Under the pieces are notes generated by a model. That model saw only the letters and a list, made by a program, of their open reading frames with translations, was not told the origin of the DNA and did no database searches. From Zea mays (taxonomy: Eukaryota; Streptophyta; Magnoliopsida; Poales; Poaceae): a stretch of 64,000 bases of DNA. The stretch spans positions 12,786,434 to 12,850,433 of the forward strand of contig NC_050099.1 of the NCBI RefSeq assembly GCF_902167145.1, written 5' to 3'. Both the position numbers and the translations under genes were made by a program. This document shows positions 11,700 to 22,831 of the stretch, piece by piece (the first letter of the stretch is position 1; the number at the start of each line of letters is the position of its first letter).

Positions 11700-12855
11700 A
11701 GCAAAGGTAGAAATTCCGAACTCCTGTGAATGCGCCGGTATTTTTACTGAGGTATTTAGAACCGCGCAAGGTTCTGACTAATCCTCGTTGGTTCGTTTAC
11801 GCAAAGGGAAGCCCATGCGAAGGGCAAGCACCAGGATAGGTAACTTCGTAGAGAGCTGCATGTCTTCTTCACGTGCAAGTGGTGCTCCGTTTCCAACCTT
11901 CTCTTGGGCGCTCCCCGACGTCTTCACTATCGAGCTTTCGATCGAAACGTCGCGAGCCTCATTCCCTTAGATACACGGAGGCGGCTACACCACAAATGCG
12001 GTTGGTGTGGTCTCACAAAACATCGTCCCACTCGGTACAAATATTACAACGGCTCTTGTAAGAGTCGAGAGGTCTTATGGGTTTTCTAAACTCACTCAAC
12101 TAATTAGGAACAACCTAGAGAAAGCGCATAAGCAGTCTAACTAATCTAAGCACTTCGCAAAGCACCTATGCTAATCATCGAGTGATTCTATTAAGCACTT
12201 GAGTGTTTGAAGCCTTAGAGATGTGTATCACATGTGTTGCTATATTGCTTGGGCACCCACACCTTCATGTGGCCGACCAAGGGGTTATATATAGAGCCCC
12301 CATCCAAATAGACCCATTCGAGGAATCTTGTTGTCCAGCGACGCACCAGACCAAGGGTCCGATGCCTCCATGTCAGATAGTTGTTGGCTTTTGACTGCTA
12401 CAACCGCGGTCCGGTGTGCCTCCCGTACGGTCCAGTGCCCGCCATGTCAGATGGTTGTTGGTCGACTAGCCGTTACCGACCGTTGGGACCGGTCCGGTGC
12501 CCCAGCTTGCCAAAAATCTGAGAATGCCTTCCTAGCAAACCAGTCTGGTGCCTTGGTTCGGTGCGCCATCTGCACTGTCCGGTGCACCCAGTTTTAGCCC
12601 ATCTTCTATTTCTTCAACTTCCTTTGTTTGGGCTCTTTTGGTCTTGTGTCTTGGACTTGTGTTGAATATTTGTAGATCTTTCATGAGTCAAGTTTTATTT
12701 TGAGGTGTTGCATCTTCATAACCTTAGTCCAATCCACTTCACATCCTATGAACTACAAAACACAAACACTTGCACACACATTAGTTCATTGGTTATGTTG
12801 ATCATCAAACACCAAAATCACTAAGTCAAATGGGCCGAGGTCCATTTTCCTTACA
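11700..12855 (-). repeat. Sirevirus-type LTR, minus strand (left end uncertain)
   Basis: The right boundary is sharp: on the minus strand TGTAAGG starts at 12855 and is preceded by a polypurine tract (AAAAAGGGGGAGAT, minus strand of 12856-12869). The LTR carries a reversed TATA (tatatata near 12284) and CCGGAC-type palindromic pieces (12330-12590), as in the Opie-like LTR. The left end could not be fixed; about 11700 is an estimate from the end of the preceding MITE. Confidence 0.6.
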
Positions 12856-13779
12856 ATCTCCCCCTTTTTGGTGATTGATGACAACACAACCAAAGCAAGC
12901 AAATATTAAATAACAAAAGCAAATATGCACTCTACTTGCTATGAATGCATGTGCATAGGCAAGATGAATAAGATACCAAATTGAAAGATGCGTGGTCTTA
13001 TAGAAAATTAAACACATTCTTGCTTATGCAATATAGTCTCTAATGTGTGAATATGGACTTAAGCCTCCCCCAACTCCATAATCCACATACTTCTTATCTA
13101 GGACCAAAACCAACATAAGCAACCACTTGAAAGATCATAAACCAATTGAAAGGCCATAAAAATTTCAAAATGGTGTTTTTTGGTATATGATGACTTTTGG
13201 TTTGCTTTGGTTAATAAATTTCTCCCCTTTGGAACTAATTACTGAAAAGGAAGACATATTTAAGCATATAGGAAGCTAAATAAGAGTGTTGCCCTCTAAA
13301 AATGTTTCTCCCCCTAAAAGAAGGTTCACCCCATTTGGAAAAGCAATCTCCTCCTTTGAGGAAAAACATACTTCCCCTGTCGGAAAACTCTCTACTAAGG
13401 AAAAGCACAATAATTACAAGCGAGAGGAAACAAGACATGATTGAAGTACACTAACGCCCCCTTAATCTATGTATAGTTAAATGATAAAGGATATTCTAGT
13501 GATACCAAATGAAAAAATGAGAAGCATATGCATATTTGGCAACATTGGGGGCATGAGATTTGAAATGACATAGTCTATTCAAAATGCGGGGAAGACATAT
13601 TATTGATACCAAATGTGGAATGGTACCACTTGAAGATGAAGAGGTCTTGCAGTGGAAGCTTCTTGTGTTTCTCTGGTGACTCTATTTTCCTTCAATTAGA
13701 CTACTACACACATGATAGGCTTGAAAAGCCGTGTTAGTCTCAAAGACTCATATTATAGAGTGACCTCCCCCTAAAAGTT
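12856..13779 (-). other. Post-pol region of the same minus-strand Sirevirus, truncated
   Basis: Contains several reversed purine tracts (ctccccc at 12858, 13210, 13301 and 13765), typical of the noncoding region before a Sirevirus 3' LTR. No coding sequence is left. It ends abruptly at another LTR fragment, so pol and gag have been deleted. Confidence 0.55.
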
Positions 13780-14035
13780 TGAGAGCACCTAGAGGGGAGG
13801 GGTGAATAGGTGATCATGCAACATTAGCTCTAAACAACACAAACTTGATTTATAAAATGTGTTAGTGAGAACGAGAACCAAGTTAGGATGAGGAGATAGG
13901 AGAAAAGAGATCTAGGGGTCCCTTTTATATCCCCAAGTTTGTGTCCCTTTTATAGCCCTAAGGAGCCTACGAGCCATTGGTTCTTCATTTGGGAAGCAAT
14001 CAACCTTTCCTATCTGCGTGTGCACCAGGCTATCC
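13780..14035 (-). repeat. Second Sirevirus LTR fragment, minus strand
   Basis: Begins TGAGAGCACCTAGAGGGGAG, the reversed LTR end type seen in Opie-like LTRs (TGAAAGTCGCCTAGAGGGGG), but diverged. It continues about 255 bp with a reversed TATA-like stretch and then stops matching anything recognisable. No primer site is visible on its left, so this is a truncated copy or a deletion scar. Confidence 0.45.
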
Positions 14036-14533
14036 GGTCGCCGGGTACCATAATTAGAGGTACCTAGATCACAACCCTATAGTGCCTAGACGCTTGAGTA
14101 AGAAGGGGTCATAAGCAAACACGCTCCCAATCTTACTAAGGCACGAGGGACCTAAGTCACGACTCACCGGAGGTGAATACCAAATGTTGGGGACCTGCCA
14201 AAAGCTCCTCCAAGAAATTAACCAACACAATTAAAGTGAAGTTGTCCTCCTTTCACCTTCTTCGAAGGGTTCGGAGGTTTCAAGGACACGGGAGAAAAAT
14301 AGAAAAATAAGCGTGAAAGTTATAGCGTATGAGTTGGAATAGCATACACGAAGTGTGTATCTGGTTTGTCGGGATCAGTTCATCTTCTTCATTTTTATTA
14401 TTATCACACAATGCTAAGATGAAAAAATAATAGATGTCTTACAAAGACCTTGGAATGTTATACTTGGAAGTTCTGCTGAACGGTTTCGGCCCTTGAAGAC
14501 CGCAGATCCCCGGACAACGCTCTTTATGCATAA
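14036..14533. other. Unassigned, LTR-like sequence
   Basis: From 14184 the sequence starts TGTTGGGGACCTGCC, typical of a gypsy LTR start, and continues with cttcgaaggg-type motifs to about 14520. No matching second end or internal region was found. 14036-14183 is unassigned. Confidence 0.25.
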
Positions 14534-14675
14534 AGACATGTTCAATTATTTTCAATCCATATGGATATGAATTGGAGCGGATCGATACGGATTGAGAGAG
14601 ATTTTAACTTACTAGGGATTAAAACCACTCAGTCCTCCTCAATCCATATAAATTAGGGTAGATTCGAACATGGTC
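14534..14675. mobile_element. Tourist-like MITE, diverged
   Basis: Left end agacatgttc and right end gaacatggtc are near-inverted repeats. Subterminal tttcaatccatatgga pairs with tcaatccatataaatt only in part. It lies between taa (14531-14533) and taa (14676-14678), the PIF/Harbinger target duplication. Termini resemble those of the 11011-11138 element. Confidence 0.5.
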
Positions 14676-14708
14676 TAAAGGTGCTATAGACTCGGAACAT
14701 ATAACATA

Positions 14709-14788
14709 CTCCCTCCGTTTCTTTTTATTAGTCGCTGGATAGTGCAATTTTGTACTATCCAGCGACTAATAAAAAGAAACGGAGGGAG
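14709..14788. mobile_element. Stowaway MITE, 80 bp, near-perfect palindrome
   Basis: Starts CTCCCTCCGTTTC and ends GAAACGGAGGGAG, with TA on both sides (14707-14708, 14789-14790). The two halves are perfectly complementary for nearly their whole length. Stowaway elements are mobilised by Tc1/mariner transposases. Confidence 0.9.
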
Positions 14789-14914
14789 TATATAAGTGAC
14801 CGGCCATTGTAGCAGCAGAGTGGTACCACTGTACACATATTTCTACGATCGAGACTACATACGTCTCTAGTTAGAATTATAAGAATGCCCTATTCTCTAT
14901 ATCAAGACTTTGTG

Positions 14915-15100
14915 TCAATTATGCCTTTCGGCAAAGAAGATGTATCGTGACATCTTTTCCTCATTCGTAGTTTTCTTGCCGTATATATCCAAAGGTGCCC
15001 CCCAATCTTGGTCAACCTTCGGCTCGACATTCGTTGATGAAGAGGCAACTAAAGTTTCTAATTCAGATAGATCGAAGAAGGTATCTTTGTGAAACTGCAA
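14915..15100 (-). CDS. Unrecognised short reading frame
   Basis: Sixty-one codons on the minus strand (MQFHKDTFFDLSELETLVAS...). The composition looks protein-like, not GC-biased, and lies in low-copy DNA between two Stowaway MITEs. I do not recognise it. It could be an exon fragment of a decayed or captured gene, or chance. There is no supporting splice site or promoter that I would defend. Confidence 0.18.
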   Translation of the reverse strand: MQFHKDTFFDLSELETLVASSSTNVEPKVDQDWGAPLDIYGKKTTNEEKMSRYIFFAERHN

Positions 15101-16300
15101 TTTTCGTTCTCTTGGACTAAAAACCTTCTCTCTGCTCTAACAACATATGCATAACTAGACGTATCAGATTAGCTTTACGGTGCTGGTGTTGACAGTATAC
15201 CTGACCCGGCCGACCTGTGACACCGACACCACCGCACGATTCCAGTATTCTCTTTTCGCCGGATAACATGGTTGCTTGATTGGAGTGAGTGTTTTTTTTT
15301 TGTTCCAATGGGGGACACTAGCTATGCAGACTGACTGATTGATTGATTATTTGTTGATGGTGGTATGCACGCAGACAGAAATGGTTCTAGAAGCAAATCA
15401 AGGGGGTTTTATTCTATGCAAGTTGCTTTTTAACTGTACATGTCATGTGATTTGCTTTGCTTTGCTTTACATCTCAGCGCGCGTCTAGAGAAAACTTTTC
15501 TGCCCTTTTTTTTCCTCAAGTGGCGCAAGCATTATTTGGTGTTGGGACGATGGATCGTGCATGTGCTCCAACGTCGCTACCGAGACGCTGCAGCTGCCTT
15601 CTAGAAGCAAAACTAATACTCCCTCCGTTTCTTTTTATTTGTCGCTGGATAGTGTAAAATTACACTATCCAGCGACAAATAAAAAGAAACGAAGGGAGTA
15701 CTAACTAGTAGTAGGGGCCAGGGGGCATCATATCAAGCAGGCATGGGACGGATGGACATGGACCTCTTTTGCCAGCTATAGGACTTATTGGGACGTGGAC
15801 GGATGAGTCAACAAAAGCAATCACGGCTATTGTAAAAGGGCCCAGCACCAGCAGAACGATGAAAAGCCTATGGGGCCCTGTCAAAGAAAGGTGATAATTT
15901 ATGGGTAAACAGAAACAAGGTTGTGTTTGTAGTAGTTTAATTTAGCATGGCACTCAGATCAGGAAAAAATTGCTATTTTGTCACTTTCAGTTTTGACTCT
16001 CTATTATTATGGCATCCCGTGTTTGTGTCTGTAACTGGTAGGACCATGTGTGTTTATGATTTTGTTGCCCCAATGACATACCGGCGAAGCCCACAATGAT
16101 AATGGCAAAATTGCAAATGTCTCGATCAGGGTTGTTTTTGCAAATAGTTCTTCATAGATCTATTTTTCTGTTCACGTTCGAATGAATGATAATAAATATA
16201 GACATGCCTACAAACCACATTCATAAATTGATTAATGAATGTGTATTTAACAAAAAAGAATTATATCTTAAAATGGATGATGTACTAAGAGCATGCTTCC
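15101..16300. other. Low-copy intergenic sequence, no gene seen
   Basis: Apart from the Stowaway at 15619-15698 there is no recognisable element. A tttgctttgctttgcttt microrepeat lies near 15450. The mixed base composition resembles maize sequence near genes. Confidence 0.4.
15619..15698. mobile_element. Stowaway MITE, 80 bp, near-perfect palindrome (second copy)
   Basis: Same termini and same 80-bp length as the copy at 14709-14788, flanked by TA (15617-15618, 15699-15700). The core differs slightly (atttgtcgctgg for attagtcgctgg). The two copies are 910 bp apart in the same family and apparently independent insertions. Confidence 0.9.
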
Positions 16301-17205
16301 GAAACCTTATCCGACAAAGATCCGGATAGTAGCCAATAAGATTTCTAGGGAGCGTCTCCATGTGACTACTCGTTAAACAACTATATCATCTACTTCCTAG
16401 CGACCATTTGAGGGGTTGCACATCATCAACTCTTCAATCAATCTGTACAGCTACACGAACTGAGGTAATGGCTCTACTTCGGTATACTTCTTTGAGTCTT
16501 CTTTATTTTTATATTGTTCATAATTAAAATGATGTTAAACATGAACATGTGTAGAAATCATGTTGTCACTGCTCCACTGACAATATGCATGGCAATGATT
16601 TATTTACATAATTTTGGAATTAAAATATATTATACAATGCCATATTTATCTAACAATCCAAAAATACTTGTGTAGGCATTTGGTAGTTGGCTCTGCTTCA
16701 ACAACAAAACCCAATGTATTTGATGGTCCCAATTACAAATATTGGCATGAAAAGGCTATGACGTGGTTGATAACTATGAACATTATCGGTGTCACATAGG
16801 GAAAACCCGTATAGCTCACTCAAGAGTAGAAGCGTGCTTTCATGGCAGCCGATAACCTATTTTGAGGTGCCATTGTAAGTGTTCACGCTAATAATCTTAG
16901 GGGCACGTACCTAATATTACCAATAGGAAAAGATGCGCCGGAAGCACTTGAGGCAAAATCTGGGGTCTCAGATGCTAGCAATGAAATATATGTTATGGAA
17001 CAATTCTATGACTACAAAATGGTTAATGGGCATTGTATAGTGGAACATGCCCAAAAAAATCAGGGGCTAGCAAAAGACCTTGAACACTATTGTAAAGATG
17101 TTCCATGTGTGTTAACATAAGCTTGTGGCATGAGACATAATTGAAAAGATACCACCTTTTTGGAGGGATTTTGCTACCACTCTAAAACACAGGGGGCAAG
17201 AGTTT
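16300..17205 (+). pseudogene. gag: Decayed copia gag, 5' piece (interrupted by Huck-like element)
   Basis: Readable with frameshifts and stops: PNVFDGPNYKYWHEKAMTWL near 16710-16770, EIYVMEQFYDYKMVNGHCIV near 16988-17045 and FATTLKHRGQEF ending at 17205. These are in the order of a Ty1/copia gag (UBN2-type domain). Three more pieces resume at 31090, 31451 and 32910 after nested insertions. The 5' boundary and LTR were not found; 16300 is a guess for the leader. Confidence 0.65.
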
Positions 17206-18810
17206 TGTCGGTGTTTCGACCCCGGGGGGTCCCTGGACCGACGAGTAAATTGTCGCTGCGTGTCCCAGCCCAGATGGGTCGACGCGAGACGGGACACAAA
17301 GGGGGGAAAAAGTCGGAGGGAGACAGACGTAAAAGGGGAAACCCACGGCCTTCGTGTTTGTCCCGCGCCCAGGTCGGGTGCGCTTGCAGTAGGGGGTTAC
17401 AAGCGTCCGTGTGGGAGGGAGCGAGAGGCTTACGCGAGCGCCGTCCCGTCCTTCCCCGCGTGGCCAACCCTCTGTAAGAGGGCCCTGGACCTTCCTTTTA
17501 TAGGCATAAGGAGGGGGTCCAGGTGTACAATGGAAGGTGTAGCAGTGTGCTAATGTGTCTAGCAGAGAGGAGCTAGTGCCCTAAGTACATGCCGTCGTGG
17601 CAGCCGGAAAGGTTTTGGCACCCTGTTCGTGTGATGTCGTGGCCGTCGGAGGAGCGCTGGAGCCTGGCGGACGGACAGCTGTCGGGGCTGTCGAGTCCTT
17701 GCTCACGTCTCCTTGCTTCCGTAAGAGGGCTGAGAGCCGCCGTTGTCATGGAGCATGCGGGGCGCCATCATTACTTGTTTACCGGGGCGAGCCAGATGAG
17801 ACGCCGGTCTTGTTCCCCGTAGCCTGAGCTAGCTAGGGGTAGGGTAATGATGGCCCCTCCTGTGACGTGGTCGGTCCGAGCCCTGGGTTGGGCGAGGCGG
17901 AGGCTCCTCCGAGGTCGAGGTCGAGTCTATCTTCCGAGGTCGAGGTCGAGTCCGAGCCCTTGGGTCGGGTGAGACGGAGACCGTCGGCTGAGGCCAAGGT
18001 CGAGTCCGAGCCCTGGGTCGGGCGAGGCGGAGTTCGTCGTCTTCCGGGGCCGAGGCCGAGTCCGAGCCCTGGGTCGGGCGAGGCGGAGTTCGTCGTCTTT
18101 CGGGGCCGAGCCCGAGTCCGAGCCCTGGGTCGGGCGAGGCGGAGTTCGTCGTCTTCCGGGGCCGAGGCCGAGTCTGAGCCCTGGGTCGAGCGAGGCGGAG
18201 TTCGTCGTCTTTCGGGGCCGAGCCCGAGTCCGAGCCCTGGGTCGGGCGAGGCGGAGTTCGTCGTCTTCCGGGGCCGAGCCCGAGTCCGAGCCCTGGGTCG
18301 GGCGAGGCGGAGTTTCTTATGGCGCCTGAGGCCGGGCTTGGCCGCTGTCAGCCTCACTCTGTCGAGTGGCACAGCAGTCGGAGCGACGCGGGCGACGCTG
18401 TCTTCTTGTCAGACTGGTCAGTGGAGCGGCAAAGTGACTGCGGTCACTTCGGCTCTGTCGACTGAAGGGCGCGCGTCAGGATAAGGTGTCAAGCCACCTT
18501 TGCATTAAATGCTTCTGCGAAACGGTCGGTCGGCGTGGTGACTTGGCCAAGGTTGCTTCTTGGCGAAGACTGGGCCTCGGGCGAACCGAAGGTGTGTCCG
18601 TTGCTGGAGGGGGTCCTCGGGCGAGACGTAAATCCTCCGGGGTCGGCTGCCCTTGCCCGAGGGTGGGCTCGGGCGAGGCGAGATCGTGTCCCTTGAGTGG
18701 ACCGAGCCTTGACTTAATCGCACCCATCAGGCCTTTGCAACTTTGTGCTGATGGGGGTTACCAGCTGAGATTAGGAGTCTTGGGGGTACCCCTAATTATG
18801 GTCCCCGACA
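17206..18810 (-). repeat. 3' LTR of Huck-1
   Basis: 1605 bp, ends TGTC...GACA. It contains an array of about 56-bp units (roughly 17870-18315) built from the motif gggtcgggcgaggcggag, and a reversed TATA (ttttata near 17495). It is followed by the reversed polypurine tract at 18811. Confidence 0.88.
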
Positions 18811-21800
18811 GTAGCCCCCGAGCCTCGAAGGGAGTGTTAATACTCGCTTGGAGGCTTTTGTCACACTTTTTTGCAAGGGGACCGACCTTTATCGGTTGCG
18901 TTTCGTTCCGGTGGGTGCGCGCGAGCGCACCCGCCGGGTGTAGCCCCCGAGGCCTCAGAGGAGTGGTTTGACTCCTTCGAGGTCTTAATGCGTTTCGCGA
19001 TGCTTCGGCCGGTCTGGTTGTTCCCTCATGCGAGCTGACCGTAGCCCGGGTGCACGGTCGAGTCCCAAGTTCTCGGGCTGGTATGTTGACGCTGTCAACG
19101 GTTTGGCCGGAGCCGGGTTTGCGAGAGCAGCCCCCGAGCCTCCGCACAGAGCGAGAGGACGGTCAAGGACAGACTCGACTTTTTTACATACGCCCCTGCG
19201 TCGCCTTTCCGCAAGGAGGAGGGGGGGAAAAGCGCCATGTTGCCCTCGGAGGGCGTCGAACATGGTGTCTCCAGTGAGCTGCTGACGGGTAATCCGAGTG
19301 GACGCCCATGCCCCATTTGTTAGGGGTCGGCTAGAGGCCCGGAGGCGCGCTCCAAAAGTACCTACGGGTGATTTGCGGGACCCGGTCCCCTTTTGACGGG
19401 GTCCGAGGGCTCGATGCCTCCCTCTGATGGGATTCCGTTACAAAATCGTTCCCGTTGGTCTCGGAAATGTCCTAGGGTACCTCGGGAGCGTAGCCCGTGC
19501 CTTGGTTATGTATCGAACGTACCCAGGGTCATCCCTCGCTCTGCGTCTGAGGCGGCTGTGAACCCTTCGAGGGCCAGCCTACGAACCCCTGATCAGTAGT
19601 GGGCGCGGAGCCCGAGTGGCCTGAGGCGGCCGTTGAACCCTTCCGAGGGGCCGGCCTTCGAACCTCTGACCAGTAGTGGGCGCGGAGCCCGAGCGCTCTG
19701 AGGCGGCTGTTGAACCCCTCCGAGGGGCCAGCCTTCGAACCTCTGATCAGTAGGGGGGCTCGGGGCCCGTTTCCTTCGCGGAGAAGGATCCCTTTCAGGG
19801 TATCCCCTTTCCCGGTCCCTGTTGTAAGAGAGAGAAAGAGGAAGAGGAAAAGGATACGAAATCGAATAACGTTGCGCACCTTTTTGACGCGGTCATTATG
19901 GCGGAGGTGAAGCGTCGCCCGCTTCTCCTGCCAAAGGTGCCGCCTGTCCCGCCGTGGAGTTAATGCGATGGGACGAGTGGTTCGCGGGGCAGCCGTTGCG
20001 CGTGCGCGAGCCGTTCGAGGAACGGAACACGGGCACACCGTCTTCACGCCGTGGGAGAGGGTTCTCTCGCTGTCCCAGGAGGGGACGCGAGCTTGGCTGA
20101 CGACGTGACCGCTGCTTCCACCCGCTTGCCACCGCCATTACTGCCGGCCCATTTTTGGCCGTATCGACCGTCGCGCCTTCTCCCGCAGCTGACTGATCCG
20201 TGACCGATGTGCCTGGCTGGCACTGTTGGGTCACACGCAGGGTTGCCTCGAGTCGCGGTACTGGTTCCACAGTCGAGGAGGCACGGTAGTGGCGCGAGTG
20301 GCGGTGCAGTTGCTTGCACGTAGCAACCGGCGCGCCGGTTGCATGACGTGTGGGCCTGGGCCCCCATGCTGGATGCGTTGGAGTCAAAAGGGTGCGCCCC
20401 CTTGGTGCGGTTGCGTGCCGCCTGCATGGCGGTCCGCCCTTTCACCCGCTGGTCTGGGCGAAAGTGGAGGAATGCTTGTAACCGCTGGGCAGTTGCGCGC
20501 ACCGCGCGCGGCTGTTTGGCTTCTTCTGCCCTGGGCCAGCTTGCATGACGCGTGAGACCCAGCCCCCGTGTCGTAGGGGGAGGACCTTGGAGCGTGTTGG
20601 AGAAGACTCATCCCGCGATGGCTGAGGACGCAAGTGGGGAGAGGTGCCTTTAAAAGGAGGGTGACCCCTTGAAAGGCAACCATGTCTTTGCGCTCCCCTC
20701 ATGCATCGTGTCTTTCCACCTTCTGAGCCCCCGGATGGGGGACACTCGCAGTTCTTCCGCCTTGTCGTTGGAGGAACGCAACTTCGCGGAAGTTGGTACC
20801 TTTTAGCCATCATTCGGCTTCAAGGATTTTCATCAGGCAGCCCGGCCGCATCCCCTCACCGGCGGTCACCCAAGACGGTGACCACCAGTTCGGTGGTGGG
20901 GAGAAGCGAGCCGGGCTGCGATCTTGGTCCCGCCCTCAGCTTCAAGGATCTTCATCATCCTTGCTGGGGCGGAGGCCGGGCTGAGCCAGGGCTCTCCCTC
21001 CCGCATGGGTCGGCTGGCCACCTCCTCTTCCAGCTTCTGGTGGTGGAAACCATCCTCCAGCTCTGCGGAGGAGGCGTCCTCCAGCCATGCCGGGGAAGGC
21101 GAACTGTTGCTGCCCAGCTAGGATGCAACATTCCGTCCTCCTCCTCGCTTTCATGGCGAGGACGGGAGCGAGGACCTGCCGGTGCGCTTTGGAGCGGCCC
21201 GCGCTCGCTGGTGCGGCGTTGGTGGAGAGGCGGACGCCGCCGTCGGTGCTGACGTGGTGGCAGCTGGAGGAAGCTTCCCCACCGTCGAGGCCGTTAGCGC
21301 CGCCTACGGACCGGCCTCCGGCTCTTTGGCTTTAATGTCTGGTTCGCGTCCCTTGAGTGGGGACGCGAACGAGAGCCTTCCGGTGGTTGGTCCGTCCTGG
21401 GACCATAGTTGCTGCTGCAGAGGTCACTGGCGAGTCACCCGGAGCTTGTCGCCCCGCTGGCTCCCCGGTGTGGGGGTTGTTCATACCCACGGGGACGGAA
21501 CCGGAGTTCCGTTTGTAATGGCACCTTGAGTGCCGGTGTCTGTTCATTGTGGCTGTCGGGGCCTGAACATGTATGTATTTTTGGCACGGAGCCGTTTTTT
21601 CCTCATTTCGAGCACTAGGACTCGCCTGTCGGCTAACTGAACCGCTCAACCAAGTGTGAGTTGCCTCGTGCGAAGGTGACGAGTGAGGTATCCGTATCCC
21701 GGAGGCGTAGGAGTCCCTCGGCTCGGTCGGCATTGCCGCCCGAGGCTTCTCTTGCTCAGTTAAAGGAAATCCTCGGCTGCTCTTTGATGAGCCGAAGCCG

Positions 21801-22831
21801 GAGGCAGTGGTGTCAGCATGGACAGAGGCAGAGTTGGCTCGAAAAGAAGATTTGGTCGACCGGAGCCTGGCCGGGCCGTCCACTGACGGGACCGACGCCG
21901 GAGTCGAGTTGCCGAGGCCACGAGCCGGGATGATGTCCTCGGGGGACAGTTGGCTGAGGCTTCGGGGTGGCCGGCCGAGCTATCTGCTCGGGCCGGATTC
22001 CTGGAGAAGACCCTGGTGGCGATGGCCCGGGCGCGGTGCTGATGTCGTCCTCCGGAGTTGAGATCCTCCGACCACGTTGCCGTTTGAGGCTAGGTCGGAC
22101 TTTGTCGAAGGTGTAGTTGACGCCGAGGGTGCTGCTGCTCCCCCTCCGTCAAGGTCCGAGCCTGCAGGATCGGTTTACCTTGTAGTGTGTATGTTTTCTG
22201 CGACCGCCGAGGCCCAAACACACTATCGTCGTGTTGTAAAGCTGCGTTTCTTTTCCTCTTGTTTCGAGTGTCTGGACTTATTTATCGGTAACAGAATTGT
22301 TTGTCTGAGCGAGAGTTACTTTTCACGGAAGGCGATGAGTGAGGTATCCATATCCCGGAGGCGTAGGAGTCCCTCGGCTCGGTCGGCCTTGCCGCTTACG
22401 TGTACTCTTACTCGTCCGTAGGGTTCTGCCATCGATGTAGTCGAGAAGGCCCGAAAAATCGTTTCGGCAGAAGAGTTTTCGAGCGTGAAGACTTGTTCGA
22501 TCCGCGGAATCACTTATCCGAGCGTGAGTTACTTATCGCAGAAGGTGATGAGTGAGGTTTCCGTATCCCGAGGCGTAGGAGTCCCTCGGCTTGGTCAGCC
22601 TTGGCTGCTTACGTGTACTCCGTCGTTTTCGGGATCCCACTTTCGAAGTAGTCGAAAAGAACGAAAGACATTCTGGCAGAAAGGATCTTTTCCGAGTCAA
22701 ATTTTGACGCTGAGGGGGTTCCCCCCTTCTAGCCCCCGAGGGAGGGTCGAGCTTTGCCGAGGCAAGGCTGACCCTTCCTTGATGACTAGACTTCGTATGT
22801 GAACGAGGTGCACGAACGACTTGAAAGTATC
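18811..22831 (-). other. 3' internal region of Huck-1 between pol and 3' LTR
   Basis: About 4 kb. It begins next to the LTR with the purine tract (minus strand of 18811-18830, ...GGCTCGGGGGCTAC); a second copy of that motif lies at 18941. Three tandem units of about 77 bp span about 19547-19760 (cgaggggccagccttcgaac). Three dispersed copies of a gagtgaggtatccgtatccc-type repeat lie near 21680, 22340 and 22550. On the plus strand there is a TATA-like tttaaaa at 20650 followed by an ATG near 20682, but no long or recognisable antisense frame. Compare the inner Huck, which has a clear antisense gene here. Confidence 0.6.

Noticed and set aside
14040..14075. Start of another Huck LTR (gggtaccataattagaggta)
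   Set aside because: Resembles the Huck LTR start for about 20 bases only; the following sequence does not match.
14709..14788. Bacterial-type terminator hairpin
   Set aside because: It is a Stowaway MITE with TA duplications in a plant genome.
17833..18484. Long open frames with repeated SEPWVGRGGVRRL-type peptides in LTR arrays (also near 30053-31211, 36983-37399, 38996-39604 and 49693-50253)
   Set aside because: They are read-through of 48- and 56-bp GC-rich repeat units inside LTRs, occur on both strands and have no start context or domain.
20044..21883. Several 100-180-codon frames on both strands of the Huck-1 3' region
   Set aside because: GC-rich chance frames, mutually overlapping, without recognisable domains or shared start. 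Not called as genes.
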